Program-made: the position numbers and the translations under genes
NCBI GenBank assembly: GCA_016703425.1
Contig: JADJCA010000008.1
Span: 360,001-424,000 of the forward strand
Reading direction: 5' to 3'
Source of the DNA: Myxococcales bacterium
GTDB taxonomy: Bacteria > Myxococcota_A > Polyangia > Polyangiales > Polyangiaceae
Length of the DNA: 64,000 nucleotides
Shown here: one piece after another, positions 43,286-54,126 of the stretch
Position numbering within the stretch: the first letter of the stretch is position 1
How the letters are laid out: each line of letters starts with the position of its first letter
Notes under the pieces: generated by a model
The model's input: the letters and a program-made list of their open reading frames with translations, nothing else
Told to the model about the DNA's origin: nothing
Databases searched by the model: none

Positions 43286-43775
43286 CGCAGGCAAACCGTG
43301 TGACGTCGCGCTCCACGCGGGGAGCACGACGTCGTCACCGCCACGTTGGACCCGTTTCCCAGTCCGGTGAAACCTAGCCCTGAGGGTCGCAGCTCGAGCG
43401 TTAGGTCGACTTTCTCGGTCGTCGTCGCCGTCATGGTCGTTTCGCCCCTTCTGAGCGGCGGCACAGCGCACCTCACGACGGCACGTTGTCCCACCGTCGT
43501 TCACGAGAAGATTGCTACACCAACGATTCTCGTTGACGGCGAGCAAATCAGCGGCTGACCCGGGGCAACACGGTGCCCTCCCCATGCGTTGAGCGGCGCG
43601 TCTGTCGACAAAGGTGCGGGCCATCTGCGCGCCGCGACTTGCGGGGGTCATCTTTGACCCTCAGGGTGACCGCGGCGAGTGCGGGCAAGCTCGGCGTCAC
43701 GACCGAGGCCCGAATCGAAGCAAACGGCACCACCCTGAACCATGCGCGCCCAACGCGCACAGAAAGGCACCGGCC
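43286..43775. other. Intergenic region of 490 bp
   Basis: No open frame here has a signal, a Shine-Dalgarno or recognisable composition; the two short frames at 43346-43558 and 43573-43794 look accidental. It holds a notable symmetric element at 43645-43669 ahead of the hydrolase gene and the Shine-Dalgarno-like GAAAGG just before 43776. Confidence 0.4.
43645..43669. promoter_or_regulatory. Repeated GGGTCA/TGACCC inverted-repeat element, operator-like
   Basis: GGGTCA (43645-43650) and TGACCC (43655-43660) form a perfect inverted repeat around TCTT, and a third related half-site GGGTGA (43664-43669) follows. It lies about 110 bp upstream of the start of the secreted hydrolase gene. Such clustered half-sites are typical of dimeric repressor binding, but no regulator is assigned. 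Confidence 0.35.
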
Positions 43776-45725
43776 ATGCGAAGTGCGACGATAGCTGCGG
43801 CCCTGACTGGGACTTCGATGCTGTTGGCCGCGGGGCTCGCGGAGGCTCGCGTCACGCGCCTCGATGTGGTGAGCACGGTGTCGCCGACCTTTGAAGGCCG
43901 AGCGTTCAAGAGTGGCCAATACGAGCTGCTCCGGATGCGCGCCTCGGGCGAGCTCGATCCTCATTCGCCCTTCAACGCGGACATCGTCAACATCGAGAAG
44001 GCGCCGCGCAACAGTCGCGGTCTCGTCGAATACACAACCGACGTCCACATCCTCAAGCCCATCGACCTCTCGAAGGGCAGCAGCACACTCTTCTACGACG
44101 TGGTCAATCGCGGCAACAAGCTCGCGATGGGCAACTTCAACGGCGCGAGCACCAACGATCCGGTCTTGGCAGCACACGCCGGCAACGGCTTCCTCATGGA
44201 CCAGGGGTATGCGGTCGTGTGGAGCGCATGGCAGGGCGACGTCGCGGCGGGCTCGGACCGGGTCGTCGCAAACTTTCCCATCGCGAAACGTCCCGACGGC
44301 TCACCGGTGACGGGCCTCAGCCGCGAGGAGTTCACCGACACGGGCACCGCCCCCACGTTCAACGCGGCGCTGGTGTACCCAGCGGCGGCGCTCACTGGCG
44401 GGACGCTTACGGTCCGCCAACGCGAGGGCGACCCACGCCAGACGCCACCGGGCCTCTCGTTCACGTGGGTGAACAACAAGCAGATCGCCATCACACGCCC
44501 CGCGGGCTTCGATTCGGGCGCGCTCTACGAGTTCGTCTACACGGCGCAGGATCCCATCGTCATGGGGATCGGCTTCGCCGCCACGCGCGACGTGGTGTCG
44601 TTCTTGCGGAACAAGACCACCGACGACGCAGGCCAACGAAACCCGCTCGCGGGGTCGATACGTCACGTCCTCGGGTTCGGCTCCTCGCAGAGTGGGAGGT
44701 TCTTGAAGGACCTGCTCTACCAGGGCTTCAACCGCGACGAATCGCGCCGCAAGGTCTTCGACGGCATCCAGCCGCATATCTCGGGCTCTCGAAAGACCTT
44801 CACGAACTACGAGTTCGCCGCGCCCGGCCGCTTTTCGCGGCAGCACGAAGACCACATGTACCCCGGCGACCAGTTCCCGTTCACCTACGGCTTGACCTAC
44901 GATCCCATCAGCCGCCGCTTCGACGGCATCATGGTCAAGTGTCGCCTCACGGGCACTTGCCCGAAGGTCGTGCACACGGACTCGGAGCTCGAGGTCTGGC
45001 AGGCGCGCGGCTCGCTTGTCGTGACGACGCCACAAGGCTGGCCGACCTACATTCCGCCGGACGTCCGCGTGTACGCGTTCGCAGGAACTCAGCACGGGCC
45101 GGCGGCAACGCCCGCCCGCGGCATCTGCAAGAACCTGTCGAACCCGCTCCCCTACGCGCCCTCCATGCGCGCCGTGCTCTCCGCGCTCGACGGCTGGGTC
45201 CGCTCGGGGAAGGCGGCGCCCCCCTCGAACTACCCGATGCTCCAGGAGGGCGAGCTCGCGCCCCCCGCCGCGATCGGCTTCCCGGTCATCCCTGGCGTCA
45301 CCTTCAACGGCTTGTACAACGAGCTGCCGTTCAAGGACCTGTCGACCCAGCCTCCCACCGCAGGCCGCATCTACCCAGGCTTTGCGCCGATCGTGAACGA
45401 CGACGGCAACGCCATCGGCGGCATCGCCCATCCCTTTCTCTCCGTCCCGATCGGCACGTACACCGGCTGGAACCTGCGCTCCGCCGGGAACGCGGAGGAC
45501 GAGGGATGCAGCCTAACGGGCTCCTACATTCCGTTCCTCGCCACGCGCGCCGAGCGAATCGCCGCCAACGACCCGCGCCTCTCCATCGAGGAGCGCTACG
45601 CATCGTCCGCGGACTACGTCGCTCGCGTCGAGGCCGCCGGCCGTCGACTCATGGCACAGCGACTCCTTCTCCAGGCCGACTACGACGCCATCGTGGCGGA
45701 GGCGCGGGGACGCGTCATTCCGTAG
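43776..45725 (+). CDS. Secreted alpha/beta hydrolase-domain protein
   Basis: The product has 649 residues. A signal sequence (TGTSMLLAAGLAEA) is followed by a long region typical of the alpha/beta-hydrolase-domain group (Abhydrolase_10-like). The nucleophile elbow is GFGSSQSGRF (near residue 296), followed by a helical section and FDGIQPHISG, with GTQHGPAATP near 440 as the probable His region. The protein is predicted to be exported and to act as an esterase or peptidase on an unknown substrate. A GAAAGG Shine-Dalgarno precedes the ATG at 43776. It sits alone between two gaps of more than 300 bp. Confidence 0.75.
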   Translation: MRSATIAAALTGTSMLLAAGLAEARVTRLDVVSTVSPTFEGRAFKSGQYELLRMRASGELDPHSPFNADIVNIEKAPRNSRGLVEYTTDVHILKPIDLSKGSSTLFYDVVNRGNKLAMGNFNGASTNDPVLAAHAGNGFLMDQGYAVVWSAWQGDVAAGSDRVVANFPIAKRPDGSPVTGLSREEFTDTGTAPTFNAALVYPAAALTGGTLTVRQREGDPRQTPPGLSFTWVNNKQIAITRPAGFDSGALYEFVYTAQDPIVMGIGFAATRDVVSFLRNKTTDDAGQRNPLAGSIRHVLGFGSSQSGRFLKDLLYQGFNRDESRRKVFDGIQPHISGSRKTFTNYEFAAPGRFSRQHEDHMYPGDQFPFTYGLTYDPISRRFDGIMVKCRLTGTCPKVVHTDSELEVWQARGSLVVTTPQGWPTYIPPDVRVYAFAGTQHGPAATPARGICKNLSNPLPYAPSMRAVLSALDGWVRSGKAAPPSNYPMLQEGELAPPAAIGFPVIPGVTFNGLYNELPFKDLSTQPPTAGRIYPGFAPIVNDDGNAIGGIAHPFLSVPIGTYTGWNLRSAGNAEDEGCSLTGSYIPFLATRAERIAANDPRLSIEERYASSADYVARVEAAGRRLMAQRLLLQADYDAIVAEARGRVIP

Positions 45726-46046
45726 CCGCCCTTCGGGCTGATGCGTCGCTGCGTTGACGAAGGGGCCGAGCGTCGCGCCAAAGCTGAACGTTGCGAAGAG
45801 GTCGGGGCGAGCGGGCCCTTCCGAGGTGGGTGGGGCTGCTGGGTCCGTCGAGCCACGGGTACCAGCGATCCTGTCGACAGGTGTCCCGGCCAGCGAGCGT
45901 CGCCGCCACGAGCGGCGTGCGCTTGATGGGGCGCGCAGTCGCAAGCGCCCCACGAATTACGCCAGCCCTGGCGCGTTCGCGTGGCTCACCGTCCACACGA
46001 CTCGCGCGTTCGCGCCGCGGCACGCGCGATGCGTGGTCCCGGTGCA
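45726..46046. other. Intergenic region of 321 bp
   Basis: I see no coding frame with a supporting start, no tRNA and no strong terminator. A short GCCCTTCGGGC hairpin lies about 3 bp after the hydrolase stop but has no T-tract. Confidence 0.3.
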
Positions 46047-47066
46047 ATGAGACCCTCCCGCGCGCTTCTCCTCCTTCCGCTCCTCGCCGCTTGCGCGTCC
46101 GCTCCTTCGGGAGAGGAGGCCACGGAAGACGAAATTGTGAGCGTTGCTTCGCCGGCGACGGTCGTCGACTCGGTGTTCGAGGAGGGCGCGGCGGACCCGG
46201 TCTGGGCTGTCGACGCCCGAGACCGCGTATGGCTCTCGCACGGTCTAGCGTTTGGTCAAGCCGGGCAGCAAAGGGCGCGGGCCTTGACGGCGGCGAGCTC
46301 GAGTCTCCTGGTCAGCGGCGAGAACGCCTTCGCGCTGTCGCGCATGTCCGCCACGGGCTCGCGGACGCTCTCGCGCATTTCGCTCGCGTCGAAGACATCG
46401 ACCCCGTTGCACGACTTGGGTGGCCCGGCCTACGGCTTCACCACGGACCGCGGGGGCGCGCTCTACATGATCGGTGTGGCCAGCCCCGGCACACCGCCCA
46501 CGCGCCTCTTGCGCGTCAACCCAACGACTTCGAACGTCGACGTCATCTCGGAGGACTTTGGTCAGGGCGCGTGCCCCATCGTCCAGCTGCTCGTCGACGA
46601 GGCCTCGGTCTATGGTTGGCGGCGCTGCTACCCGGACAGCGGGCAGCTCGTGCAGGTGCCACGGACAGGAGGGCCCACGAAGGCGCTGGTCGAGACGTCC
46701 CGCGTCGCCTCGAACGTTGCGCAGAGCGACACGGATCTCTTCTACAGCAGCCTCGGCATCGAGCTGGTTCGCTTGCCGAAGGCGGGTGGCGCGCCATCGA
46801 CCCTGTTTCGCGGCGCGTTAGGTCGCGTGCTCGCTGTTCGAGGCAACGAGGTCTGGTTCATCGACGCGATGGAAGTGAAGCGCGTGCCCATCACCGGCGG
46901 TACGGCAACGACCGTCGCGCCTTTGCCGCAGGGCTCAGAGCCGAAGGCGATGTTCCCGACCGCCGATGGCGTCCTCGTTCATGTGAAGCTCCGGAACGCA
47001 CGGCCCGGCGAGTCGAACCATCAATTGATCAGGGTGAAGGCGAATGGCGCCTCGTCGGCGCCGTAA
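46047..47066 (+). CDS. Predicted lipoprotein, beta-propeller-like
   Basis: The product has 339 residues. The signal ends in LAAC. The mature part has repeated strand-turn patterns separated by about 45 residues (WAVDARDRVWLSHG, YGFTTDRGGALYMIG, VLAVRGNEVWFID, MFPTADGVLVHVK) that resemble propeller blades, and two Cys (GACPIVQ, RRCYPD). No enzyme motif is recognised. The ATG at 46047 begins the signal. Another propeller-like lipoprotein gene follows 70 bp later. Confidence 0.6.
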   Translation: MRPSRALLLLPLLAACASAPSGEEATEDEIVSVASPATVVDSVFEEGAADPVWAVDARDRVWLSHGLAFGQAGQQRARALTAASSSLLVSGENAFALSRMSATGSRTLSRISLASKTSTPLHDLGGPAYGFTTDRGGALYMIGVASPGTPPTRLLRVNPTTSNVDVISEDFGQGACPIVQLLVDEASVYGWRRCYPDSGQLVQVPRTGGPTKALVETSRVASNVAQSDTDLFYSSLGIELVRLPKAGGAPSTLFRGALGRVLAVRGNEVWFIDAMEVKRVPITGGTATTVAPLPQGSEPKAMFPTADGVLVHVKLRNARPGESNHQLIRVKANGASSAP

Positions 47067-47136
47067 CGCGCCGTGCGCCTCAGGCGACGACGACGTCTTC
47101 CTGCGTCCACTGATGTGGGCGCGCTAGTATCTGGCC

Positions 47137-48648
47137 ATGGCGTGGCGGGCGAGGCGCGGTCTGCTCGTTGGCTGCACAGCGCTTGCCGCCGTCGGCTCGC
47201 TGTGGGCGTGCCTTCGCCCCACCCAGATCACGCTCCGTGTCACGACAGACGTCCCGTGCGACCAGATCGCCGAGAGCGGCGTGTCGATCTGGAACGGCAC
47301 TGGACTCCGGGATGCCGTCCCGCTCACCTCCACGCGCGACTGCACCGGAGGCGCTCCCATCGCCACCGTAGGCACGCTGGTGATCGCGCCGAGCGGGAGC
47401 CGCAGCGACGAGATCACGGTCACCGCCGTGGCGGGCGTGAGCCGGAAGAGCGAAGAGTGCGCCGCCGCCGCCTTCGAGGGGTGCATCGTGGCGCGACGCA
47501 GGCTTCGCTACGTGGAGCACACGCCGCTCGAGTTGCCCGTCTTGCTCTCACGCTCTTGCCTCGATGTCGTGTGCGGCGAAGGCGAAACGTGTGCACCATG
47601 CACGGGGGTTGGTTGTAAACCGCGCTGCGCGCCTCTCGACGCCCCCGACGCCTGTGACGCGCCGGAGGCGCGGTGCACGGCCCCTCGCTCGGACTCGGGC
47701 GCCCTGTCCCTAGGCCAAGACAGCGGAACACCGGTGGCCACGGTGGATGCGTCGGCCCCGGCCGACGCGGGCGCCGATCTGCCTGTACCGCGCGTGTTGG
47801 TCAGCGAACCGGGCACAGCCTTTTATGGCCTCGCGGAGCTTGCCGACACGCTCTACTGGACCGAAGAACCGCTGGGCGGAACGGTGTCCTTCCTGCGCTT
47901 CGGGGCGCTCGCGCCGCTCCTCGCGAATCCGACCGGCGTGAGTAGCGTCGAGGCGGGCACCGAGCAGAAGCTTCTCACCCCCCCTTACCGCGGCCTCGAC
48001 GCGGTTCATGAGTCGCAGAAGGAAGTTCGCGTCGTTGTCGGAGCGACGCTCCCGCCCGCTAGCAACAGCCCATGCGGCATCACGTTTCTTGCAACCGATG
48101 GCGGTTTCCCAATCCCCCAGAAGCTCGCCGACTGCACCGAGGGCCTGTTTGGTATGGCGACCGGCCTGGCCTTCTTTCCAGGAAGCCGCACCGACGGCGT
48201 CGCGACCACCAGCTCGGGCATTCGGAGCGTGGGGCGCTTCGCCTTGGATGGTGGTGGTGCCGTGATGGCCGACGCTGCCCCGCCAACGGGCTACGCCCGC
48301 CGGGTGGGCGACGGCGTGGCCTACACCGCTGGAGCGACGGTGCAACTGGTGCCTCCGACGGGAAAGCCAACGCAGCGTTATGCCGGCCCCGCGGGCATGA
48401 AGATGCTGGCGGCTGCCGAGAGCCCCGGCGGTGTCCGCTACGTCACCGTGGACACCGCCGGCGCCTCAGGCCCCACGGTCTTCGTGCAGCGCCCGAACGG
48501 CGCGTGGTTCCCCGCCGCATCGCTCGCGGGCGCTGAGGACATTCTCGTGGTGCCGGTCTCGGCGTCGAGCGGCGTGAGTCGCCTCGTCCACGTCCTGGTC
48601 GCCGCGCGCGGCGCCATCTGGATCTTCGAGAACGTCGCCGATCCCTGA
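47137..48648 (+). CDS. Predicted lipoprotein with Cys-rich N-terminal region and propeller-like C-terminus
   Basis: The product has 503 residues. The N-terminus ends in LWAC, a lipobox. A Cys-rich section (near 140-185, SCLDVVCGEGETC, CTGVGCKPRC) is followed by an Ala/Asp-rich spacer (near 190-215) and a C-terminal half with repeated strands (YGLAELADTLYWTEE, GMATGLAFFPGSR, RRVGDGVAYTAGA). It is possibly a surface protein. No function is proposed. The preceding lipoprotein is 70 bp upstream on the same strand. Confidence 0.6.
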   Translation: MAWRARRGLLVGCTALAAVGSLWACLRPTQITLRVTTDVPCDQIAESGVSIWNGTGLRDAVPLTSTRDCTGGAPIATVGTLVIAPSGSRSDEITVTAVAGVSRKSEECAAAAFEGCIVARRRLRYVEHTPLELPVLLSRSCLDVVCGEGETCAPCTGVGCKPRCAPLDAPDACDAPEARCTAPRSDSGALSLGQDSGTPVATVDASAPADAGADLPVPRVLVSEPGTAFYGLAELADTLYWTEEPLGGTVSFLRFGALAPLLANPTGVSSVEAGTEQKLLTPPYRGLDAVHESQKEVRVVVGATLPPASNSPCGITFLATDGGFPIPQKLADCTEGLFGMATGLAFFPGSRTDGVATTSSGIRSVGRFALDGGGAVMADAAPPTGYARRVGDGVAYTAGATVQLVPPTGKPTQRYAGPAGMKMLAAAESPGGVRYVTVDTAGASGPTVFVQRPNGAWFPAASLAGAEDILVVPVSASSGVSRLVHVLVAARGAIWIFENVADP

Positions 48649-49083
48649 GTGCGCTCGCCATCGGCGCCTCCTTCACCTCCAGTACGTGTGCCGTACGCGG
48701 CCGCCCTCTCCGGCGCGGTACGAAAAGCGCTCACGTTTGGATTGTTTTCTCACGCGGATTCGGAAAATACCTTACTCAAGATCGCTCGACGAATGGCCGG
48801 GGTTATCATGGGCATCGCTCACCGGGCCACCGTTCCCTTCATGGCCGAGGTACCAAGTGCCCCGTAGGATCGTCGCGATGTCGTCTCCGCCCTTGCCCGC
48901 GCTCTTCGTATGCGCGCGGCAGCAGAGGTCCCAACTGCGCCACATGACGACTTCGTGGCAACCGCTTCGCCTTGGCCCTAAAATCGCGCGCATGCCCGCG
49001 CACGCGTCGCTCGAGCCCTTCGCAAGGGTGCGTCGCGGCGGCGGCGCCGGCGGCGCCAAGAAGAGCCCGAGGGACCGCGTGAA
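48649..49083. other. Intergenic region of 435 bp before the kinase gene
   Basis: The stretch from 48736 to 48780 is AT-richer than its surroundings and could hold a promoter (TTGTTT at 48742-48747 and AAATAC at 48765-48770, 17 bp apart), about 315 bp before the kinase. The remaining frames lack a Shine-Dalgarno and look accidental. I see nothing else. Confidence 0.3.
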
Positions 49084-50453
<1,370 letters not shown>

Positions 50454-50457
<4 letters not shown>

Positions 50458-51419
50458 ACCGAAGCCTGCGATTCCCCGCTCTCTTCTTGGCCTGCGCCCT
50501 TGCCGCCCTTTCGACGAACGCGGCCATGGCCGCTCCCCCCACGGAGCGTTCGCAGCAACTGCGCGCCGAAGGCAACAAGCTGATGGACGAGCGGCGCTTC
50601 GACGAGGCGCTGCAGCGCTACGAGGAAGCGCAGCGCCTCGCACCCGACGACGCGGCGATCCTCTACAACCTTTCGCGCATTCACGAGCTTCGCGGCGATG
50701 CGGTCCGTGCCCTCGAGTTCATGGAGCAGTTCCAGGCGCGCGCAACGGCGGAGCTCAAGGCTCGCGTGGGGCAGGTCGATGCGCTCCTCGATGGACTTCG
50801 AAGCAAAGTCGCGCGCGTGCGCGTCGAATGCGAGGGGCCGCCCGCGCTCCTCGGTGGCGATGCGCTTGAGCGCGCCTTGGTCCTGGTCGATGGGCGCGTC
50901 GTCGCGACGGGATGCCGCGCCCACGATCTCAAGTTGAAGGCAGGCATCGCCACCTTCGTCGTCTCTGCCGAGGGGTACGTGGCGCGTTCGGTGCGGGCCG
51001 AGCTGGTCGGTGGCGCCAACGGCAGCGTGCGGCTCGAGATTGCGCCGCGCGACAAGTCGGGTGTGCTTCGTCTCAAGAGCGAACCGGAGCACGTGCGCGT
51101 TGAGATCGCCGGACGCGAGCTCGGGGAAACGCCGCTCGAGCTCTTGCTCCCGAGCGGGCCGCACCGGCTGGAGCTAGGAGCGCCCGGCTACAAATCGCTC
51201 ACGTTGCCAGTCGTCGTCGAAGCGAGCGTCACCAAGGACCTTGATCTGGTTCGCCTGGAGAAGGAGGCGTCGGTGTTCACGCGGTGGTGGTTCTGGACGG
51301 GAGCGGCCGCCGTAGTAGCCGGCGGCGTCACGGCGGCCATCTTGCTGACGACGGAGCGCGATCCAGACAAGGGCACGATCTCGCCGGGGACGGCGCGATT
51401 TCCCCTCAGTCGCTGGTAG
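50454..51419 (+). CDS. TPR and PEGA-domain membrane protein
   Basis: The product has 321 residues. A signal sequence ending AAMAAPPT is followed by two or three TPR-like helix pairs (residues 38-100, QLRAEGNKLMDERRFDEALQ). The central part is a PEGA-like beta domain (about 200-275), with RLKSEPEHVRVEIAGRELGE and PSGPHRLELGAPGYK. One C-terminal membrane helix (WWFWTGAAAVVAGGVTAAI) precedes a short tail. The protein is overlapped with the Ser/Thr kinase, so they likely form a functional pair, common in myxobacteria. Confidence 0.85.
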
Positions 51420-51447
51420 CGGCCGGCCCGTGTGGCAGGGTTCTCCA

Positions 51448-52113
51448 ATGGCTCGGTGGTCGATCGTCTTGTTGCTCGTCCTCCCGTTGGGCTGCGCCCC
51501 GACGCTTCCGACCGGAGTCCGCCTCACGAGCGCCGTAAGCGAGGTGAGGAACGATTCGGCGACCGTCACCTTCTTCTGGCAAGAGGGCAGCTGCGATCCC
51601 TCCGGGCACTACGTCATCGCGAGCGATCGAGGAGGAGTCGTCGCGAAGGTCGCCCGCGGTCATCGAGCGGTCGTGCCGCTGACACCCGGCGAGCACGTAT
51701 TTTGGACCTGGAACCCGTCTCGCGAAGGACAGATGGGGCATGTTTCCCCAACCGACATTGCGCTCGCTCGCGTGCGTGCCGAAGCGGGCCAGCGCTATTT
51801 CGTGCAGCTCGCCTTCGGCGAGTGGGGCGACAGCGGGCCCCGCTCGGTTCAAACGATGTACCGCGGCCGCATTGCCACCATCGCACGACGGTGCGTCGGC
51901 TCGGAGGTGGCGCTCTTGGCCATCGGGGCAAGCGATTCATCGTTCCTTGCTGCGGAGCGCGCGGCCGCCGCCCTCCCCGCTCTCGCCCTCGAAGGGGACG
52001 GCGGGCACGACCCCGACGATCTCCAAGAACACCGAGGCCTGGCCGAGGCGCGCTTCGCGCGGCTGAGCCGTGAAGGCCGAGACCTCTCGACCGTCGAGCC
52101 GGCACCGAAGTGA
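51448..52113 (+). CDS. Predicted lipoprotein of unknown function
   Basis: The product has 221 residues. The signal ends in LGCAP. The mature part is beta-rich (TVTFFWQEGSCDPSGHYVI, GEHVFWTWNPSREGQM) with several aromatic residues and two Cys, and ends in an acidic helix. I see no known family. The ATG at 51448 is chosen so that the signal has normal length; a GTG at 51430 is in frame. It lies 28 bp after the PEGA/TPR gene, so it may belong to that unit. Confidence 0.6.
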   Translation: MARWSIVLLLVLPLGCAPTLPTGVRLTSAVSEVRNDSATVTFFWQEGSCDPSGHYVIASDRGGVVAKVARGHRAVVPLTPGEHVFWTWNPSREGQMGHVSPTDIALARVRAEAGQRYFVQLAFGEWGDSGPRSVQTMYRGRIATIARRCVGSEVALLAIGASDSSFLAAERAAAALPALALEGDGGHDPDDLQEHRGLAEARFARLSREGRDLSTVEPAPK

Positions 52114-52185
52114 ATCGCTAGCCGCACCACGCAAGCGAAGCCAGCGAACGCGCGTGGCTCGGCCACCGCAACGGGAACGCGCGGC

Positions 52186-53439
52186 TCAGCCCGCGTAGGC
52201 GTCTTCGCCGTGTTGCGTCGTGTCGAGGCCTTCACGCTCGTCGCTCTGCGCCACCCGAAGGCCCATCGTGCGGTCCAGGATCTTCAGAAGAACCAATGTC
52301 ACGACCGCCGCGTAGGCGGCGGCGGCCGCGCACGCCAGCGCTTGAATCAGAATCGGACGCACGCCTCCTCCGTAGAAGAGGCCGTCGGCACCGGCTGCAT
52401 TGAGGCGCTTGTCCGCAAAGACCCCCGTAAGCAACGCGCCCAAGAGGCCTCCGACGCCGTGCACGCCGAAGGCGTCGAGCGAGTCGTCGTAGCCATACTT
52501 GTACTTTGCAAGCACCGCTCCATAGCAGCCTACGCCGCCCACGAGGCCGATGACGAGGGCGGCCCAGGGCGCGACGAATCCCGCCGCTGGCGTCACCGCC
52601 ACGAGCCCCGCGACGAGTCCCGACGCGACGCCGAGCGCCGTGGGCTTCTTCCGGTGCGCCCACTCGACGAAGAGCCAGCCGAGCGCGCCCCCCGCCGCGC
52701 CGGCGTGCGTCGTGAGCAGCGCCAAGGCAGCGACGCCCGACGCCGCGAGCGCGCTCCCGGCGTTGAAACCGAACCAGCCAAACCACAAGAGGCCCGCGCC
52801 CGTGAGCGTCATGGTGAGGTTGTGAGGGAGAGGCCGCTCGTGCGGGTACTTCAGCCGCTTGCCGACGACCAACGCGCAGACGAGCGCGGAGACGCCGGCC
52901 GTCACGTGCACGACGGTGCCGCCGGCGAAGTCCAGCGCGCCGAGCTTGAAGAGCCAGCCACCTTCCGCCCAAACCCAATGGGCGACGGGGTCGTAGACCA
53001 GCGTCGTCCAAGCGAGCGTGAAGACGAGGTACGTCGCAAAGCGAAAGCGTTCAGCAAACGCGCCAGAAATGAGCGCCGGGGTGATGGCGGCGAACATCAT
53101 TTGAAACGCCACGAAGGCGAGGCTCGGCACGCTCCCGCGAAGCTCCGGTAGGCCCGTGAGGCCGAGGTGGTCGAGACCGCCGATGAGCCCGGCCTTGCTC
53201 GCGCTCGACGCGAAGGTGAGCGTGAAGCCGATGAGGATCCACTGTGCGCTGACGAGCGGCAGCGCGCTCATCGAATGCATGATCGTCGAGAGGACGTTCC
53301 TCTTGCGGACCATGCCGCCGTAGAAGAGCGCGAGCGCCGGCACCATCAGGAGGACCAGCGCAGCGCTCACAAGGAGCCATGCGGTGTCGCCTGCGCTGAG
53401 AGCACTCGTGGTCGGCGGACTTTGCGCAACGTCGCTCAC
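52186..53439 (-). CDS. amtB: Ammonium transporter (AmtB family)
   Basis: The product has 417 residues from a GTG at 53439; an ATG at 53514 would add 25 residues with no family match. Eleven membrane segments are expected. Signature features include ALALFYGGMVRKRNVLSTI, the pore His pair (DFAGGTVVHVTAG and FGVHGVGG), and GALGWLFVE, all typical of Amt proteins, which carry NH4+/NH3 across the inner membrane. It has a short cytoplasmic C-terminus (DRTMGLRVAQSDEREGLD) with the YAG-like end. No glnK (PII) gene is next to it, unlike in most bacteria. Confidence 0.95.
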   Translation of the reverse strand: MSDVAQSPPTTSALSAGDTAWLLVSAALVLLMVPALALFYGGMVRKRNVLSTIMHSMSALPLVSAQWILIGFTLTFASSASKAGLIGGLDHLGLTGLPELRGSVPSLAFVAFQMMFAAITPALISGAFAERFRFATYLVFTLAWTTLVYDPVAHWVWAEGGWLFKLGALDFAGGTVVHVTAGVSALVCALVVGKRLKYPHERPLPHNLTMTLTGAGLLWFGWFGFNAGSALAASGVAALALLTTHAGAAGGALGWLFVEWAHRKKPTALGVASGLVAGLVAVTPAAGFVAPWAALVIGLVGGVGCYGAVLAKYKYGYDDSLDAFGVHGVGGLLGALLTGVFADKRLNAAGADGLFYGGGVRPILIQALACAAAAAYAAVVTLVLLKILDRTMGLRVAQSDEREGLDTTQHGEDAYAG

Positions 53440-53459
53440 GCCCCCAAACGTAGGGGCGT
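53438..53459 (-). promoter_or_regulatory. Hairpin that could cover the amtB start
   Basis: In the transcript ACGCCCC (53459-53453) and GGGGCGT (53444-53438) form a 7-bp GC stem with an 8-nt loop. The 3' arm contains the G-run before the GTG and the first bases of the start codon, so folding could hinder initiation if the GTG is the true start. Confidence 0.25.
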
Positions 53460-53610
53460 CGCGGTTTCCGGCTTGTTTCGTGGCGCCGCGGTTTTCGGCC
53501 CTTCTCCCTTCCAACGGCCGGCGGGACCGGAGACAATGCGGCTCGTTCCGAGATCGGGGCTGCCCCTCTGGCCCCCGATCGAGTGATCAACGGCACTAGA
53601 GGAGACGAGA

Positions 53611-54081
53611 ATGTCGCAGACGCTGGACGCGATGGCGAAACACGCCGAAGACATCATGAAGGAGCTCAAGGTCCCCGACCAAGAGCGCCTCTTCCGCGTG
53701 GCCGCAGAGGCCGGCTATCTGACGGCGCTCGCCGACGAGACCGTGGACGACGAAGAGCGCGCCGGGATGATCCGCGCCATCGAAGCGTTGTCGAAGGGCG
53801 CCGTCATCGAGTGGGAGCTCGATTCGTTCCTCGACGATTGCGCGGCGCGTGCCAAGGCCGACGGCAAGAAGGCTCGGCTGCTCCACGTCGGCGAGAGCTT
53901 GAGCACGCTGGGGCACCCGGAGGCGGCGCTGCTTTTCGCGGCGTTCGTTGCGCAGGCCTCCGGGGGCATCGACAAGAAGGAGGCGACCATCGTCCACGCG
54001 CTCGGCAAGGCCGCCGGCGTAGCGAAGGACAAGGTCGCCGCCATCTTGAAGCGCGTGGGCGCTCAAGCGACCGACGAGTAG
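53611..54081 (+). CDS. TerB-like protein
   Basis: The product has 156 residues, all helical, with no signal or membrane segment. The plan of seven or eight helices with acidic turns (LADETVDDEERAGMIRAIEAL; ASGGIDKKEATIVHALGKAAG) resembles the TerB/tellurite-resistance fold, in which acidic residues bind metal. The ATG at 53611 follows GAGGAG. No other ter genes are near. Its role here is unknown, and the call is by fold pattern. Confidence 0.65.
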   Translation: MSQTLDAMAKHAEDIMKELKVPDQERLFRVAAEAGYLTALADETVDDEERAGMIRAIEALSKGAVIEWELDSFLDDCAARAKADGKKARLLHVGESLSTLGHPEAALLFAAFVAQASGGIDKKEATIVHALGKAAGVAKDKVAAILKRVGAQATDE

Positions 54082-54126
54082 AGCGCTCCCTCTCGGATAG
54101 AACGAAGTAGAACGCCAGAACGCGGG

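Noticed and set aside
41348..43775. tRNA-Arg as an integration site of a mobile element
   Set aside because: No integrase gene and no second copy of the tRNA 3' end were seen in the window.
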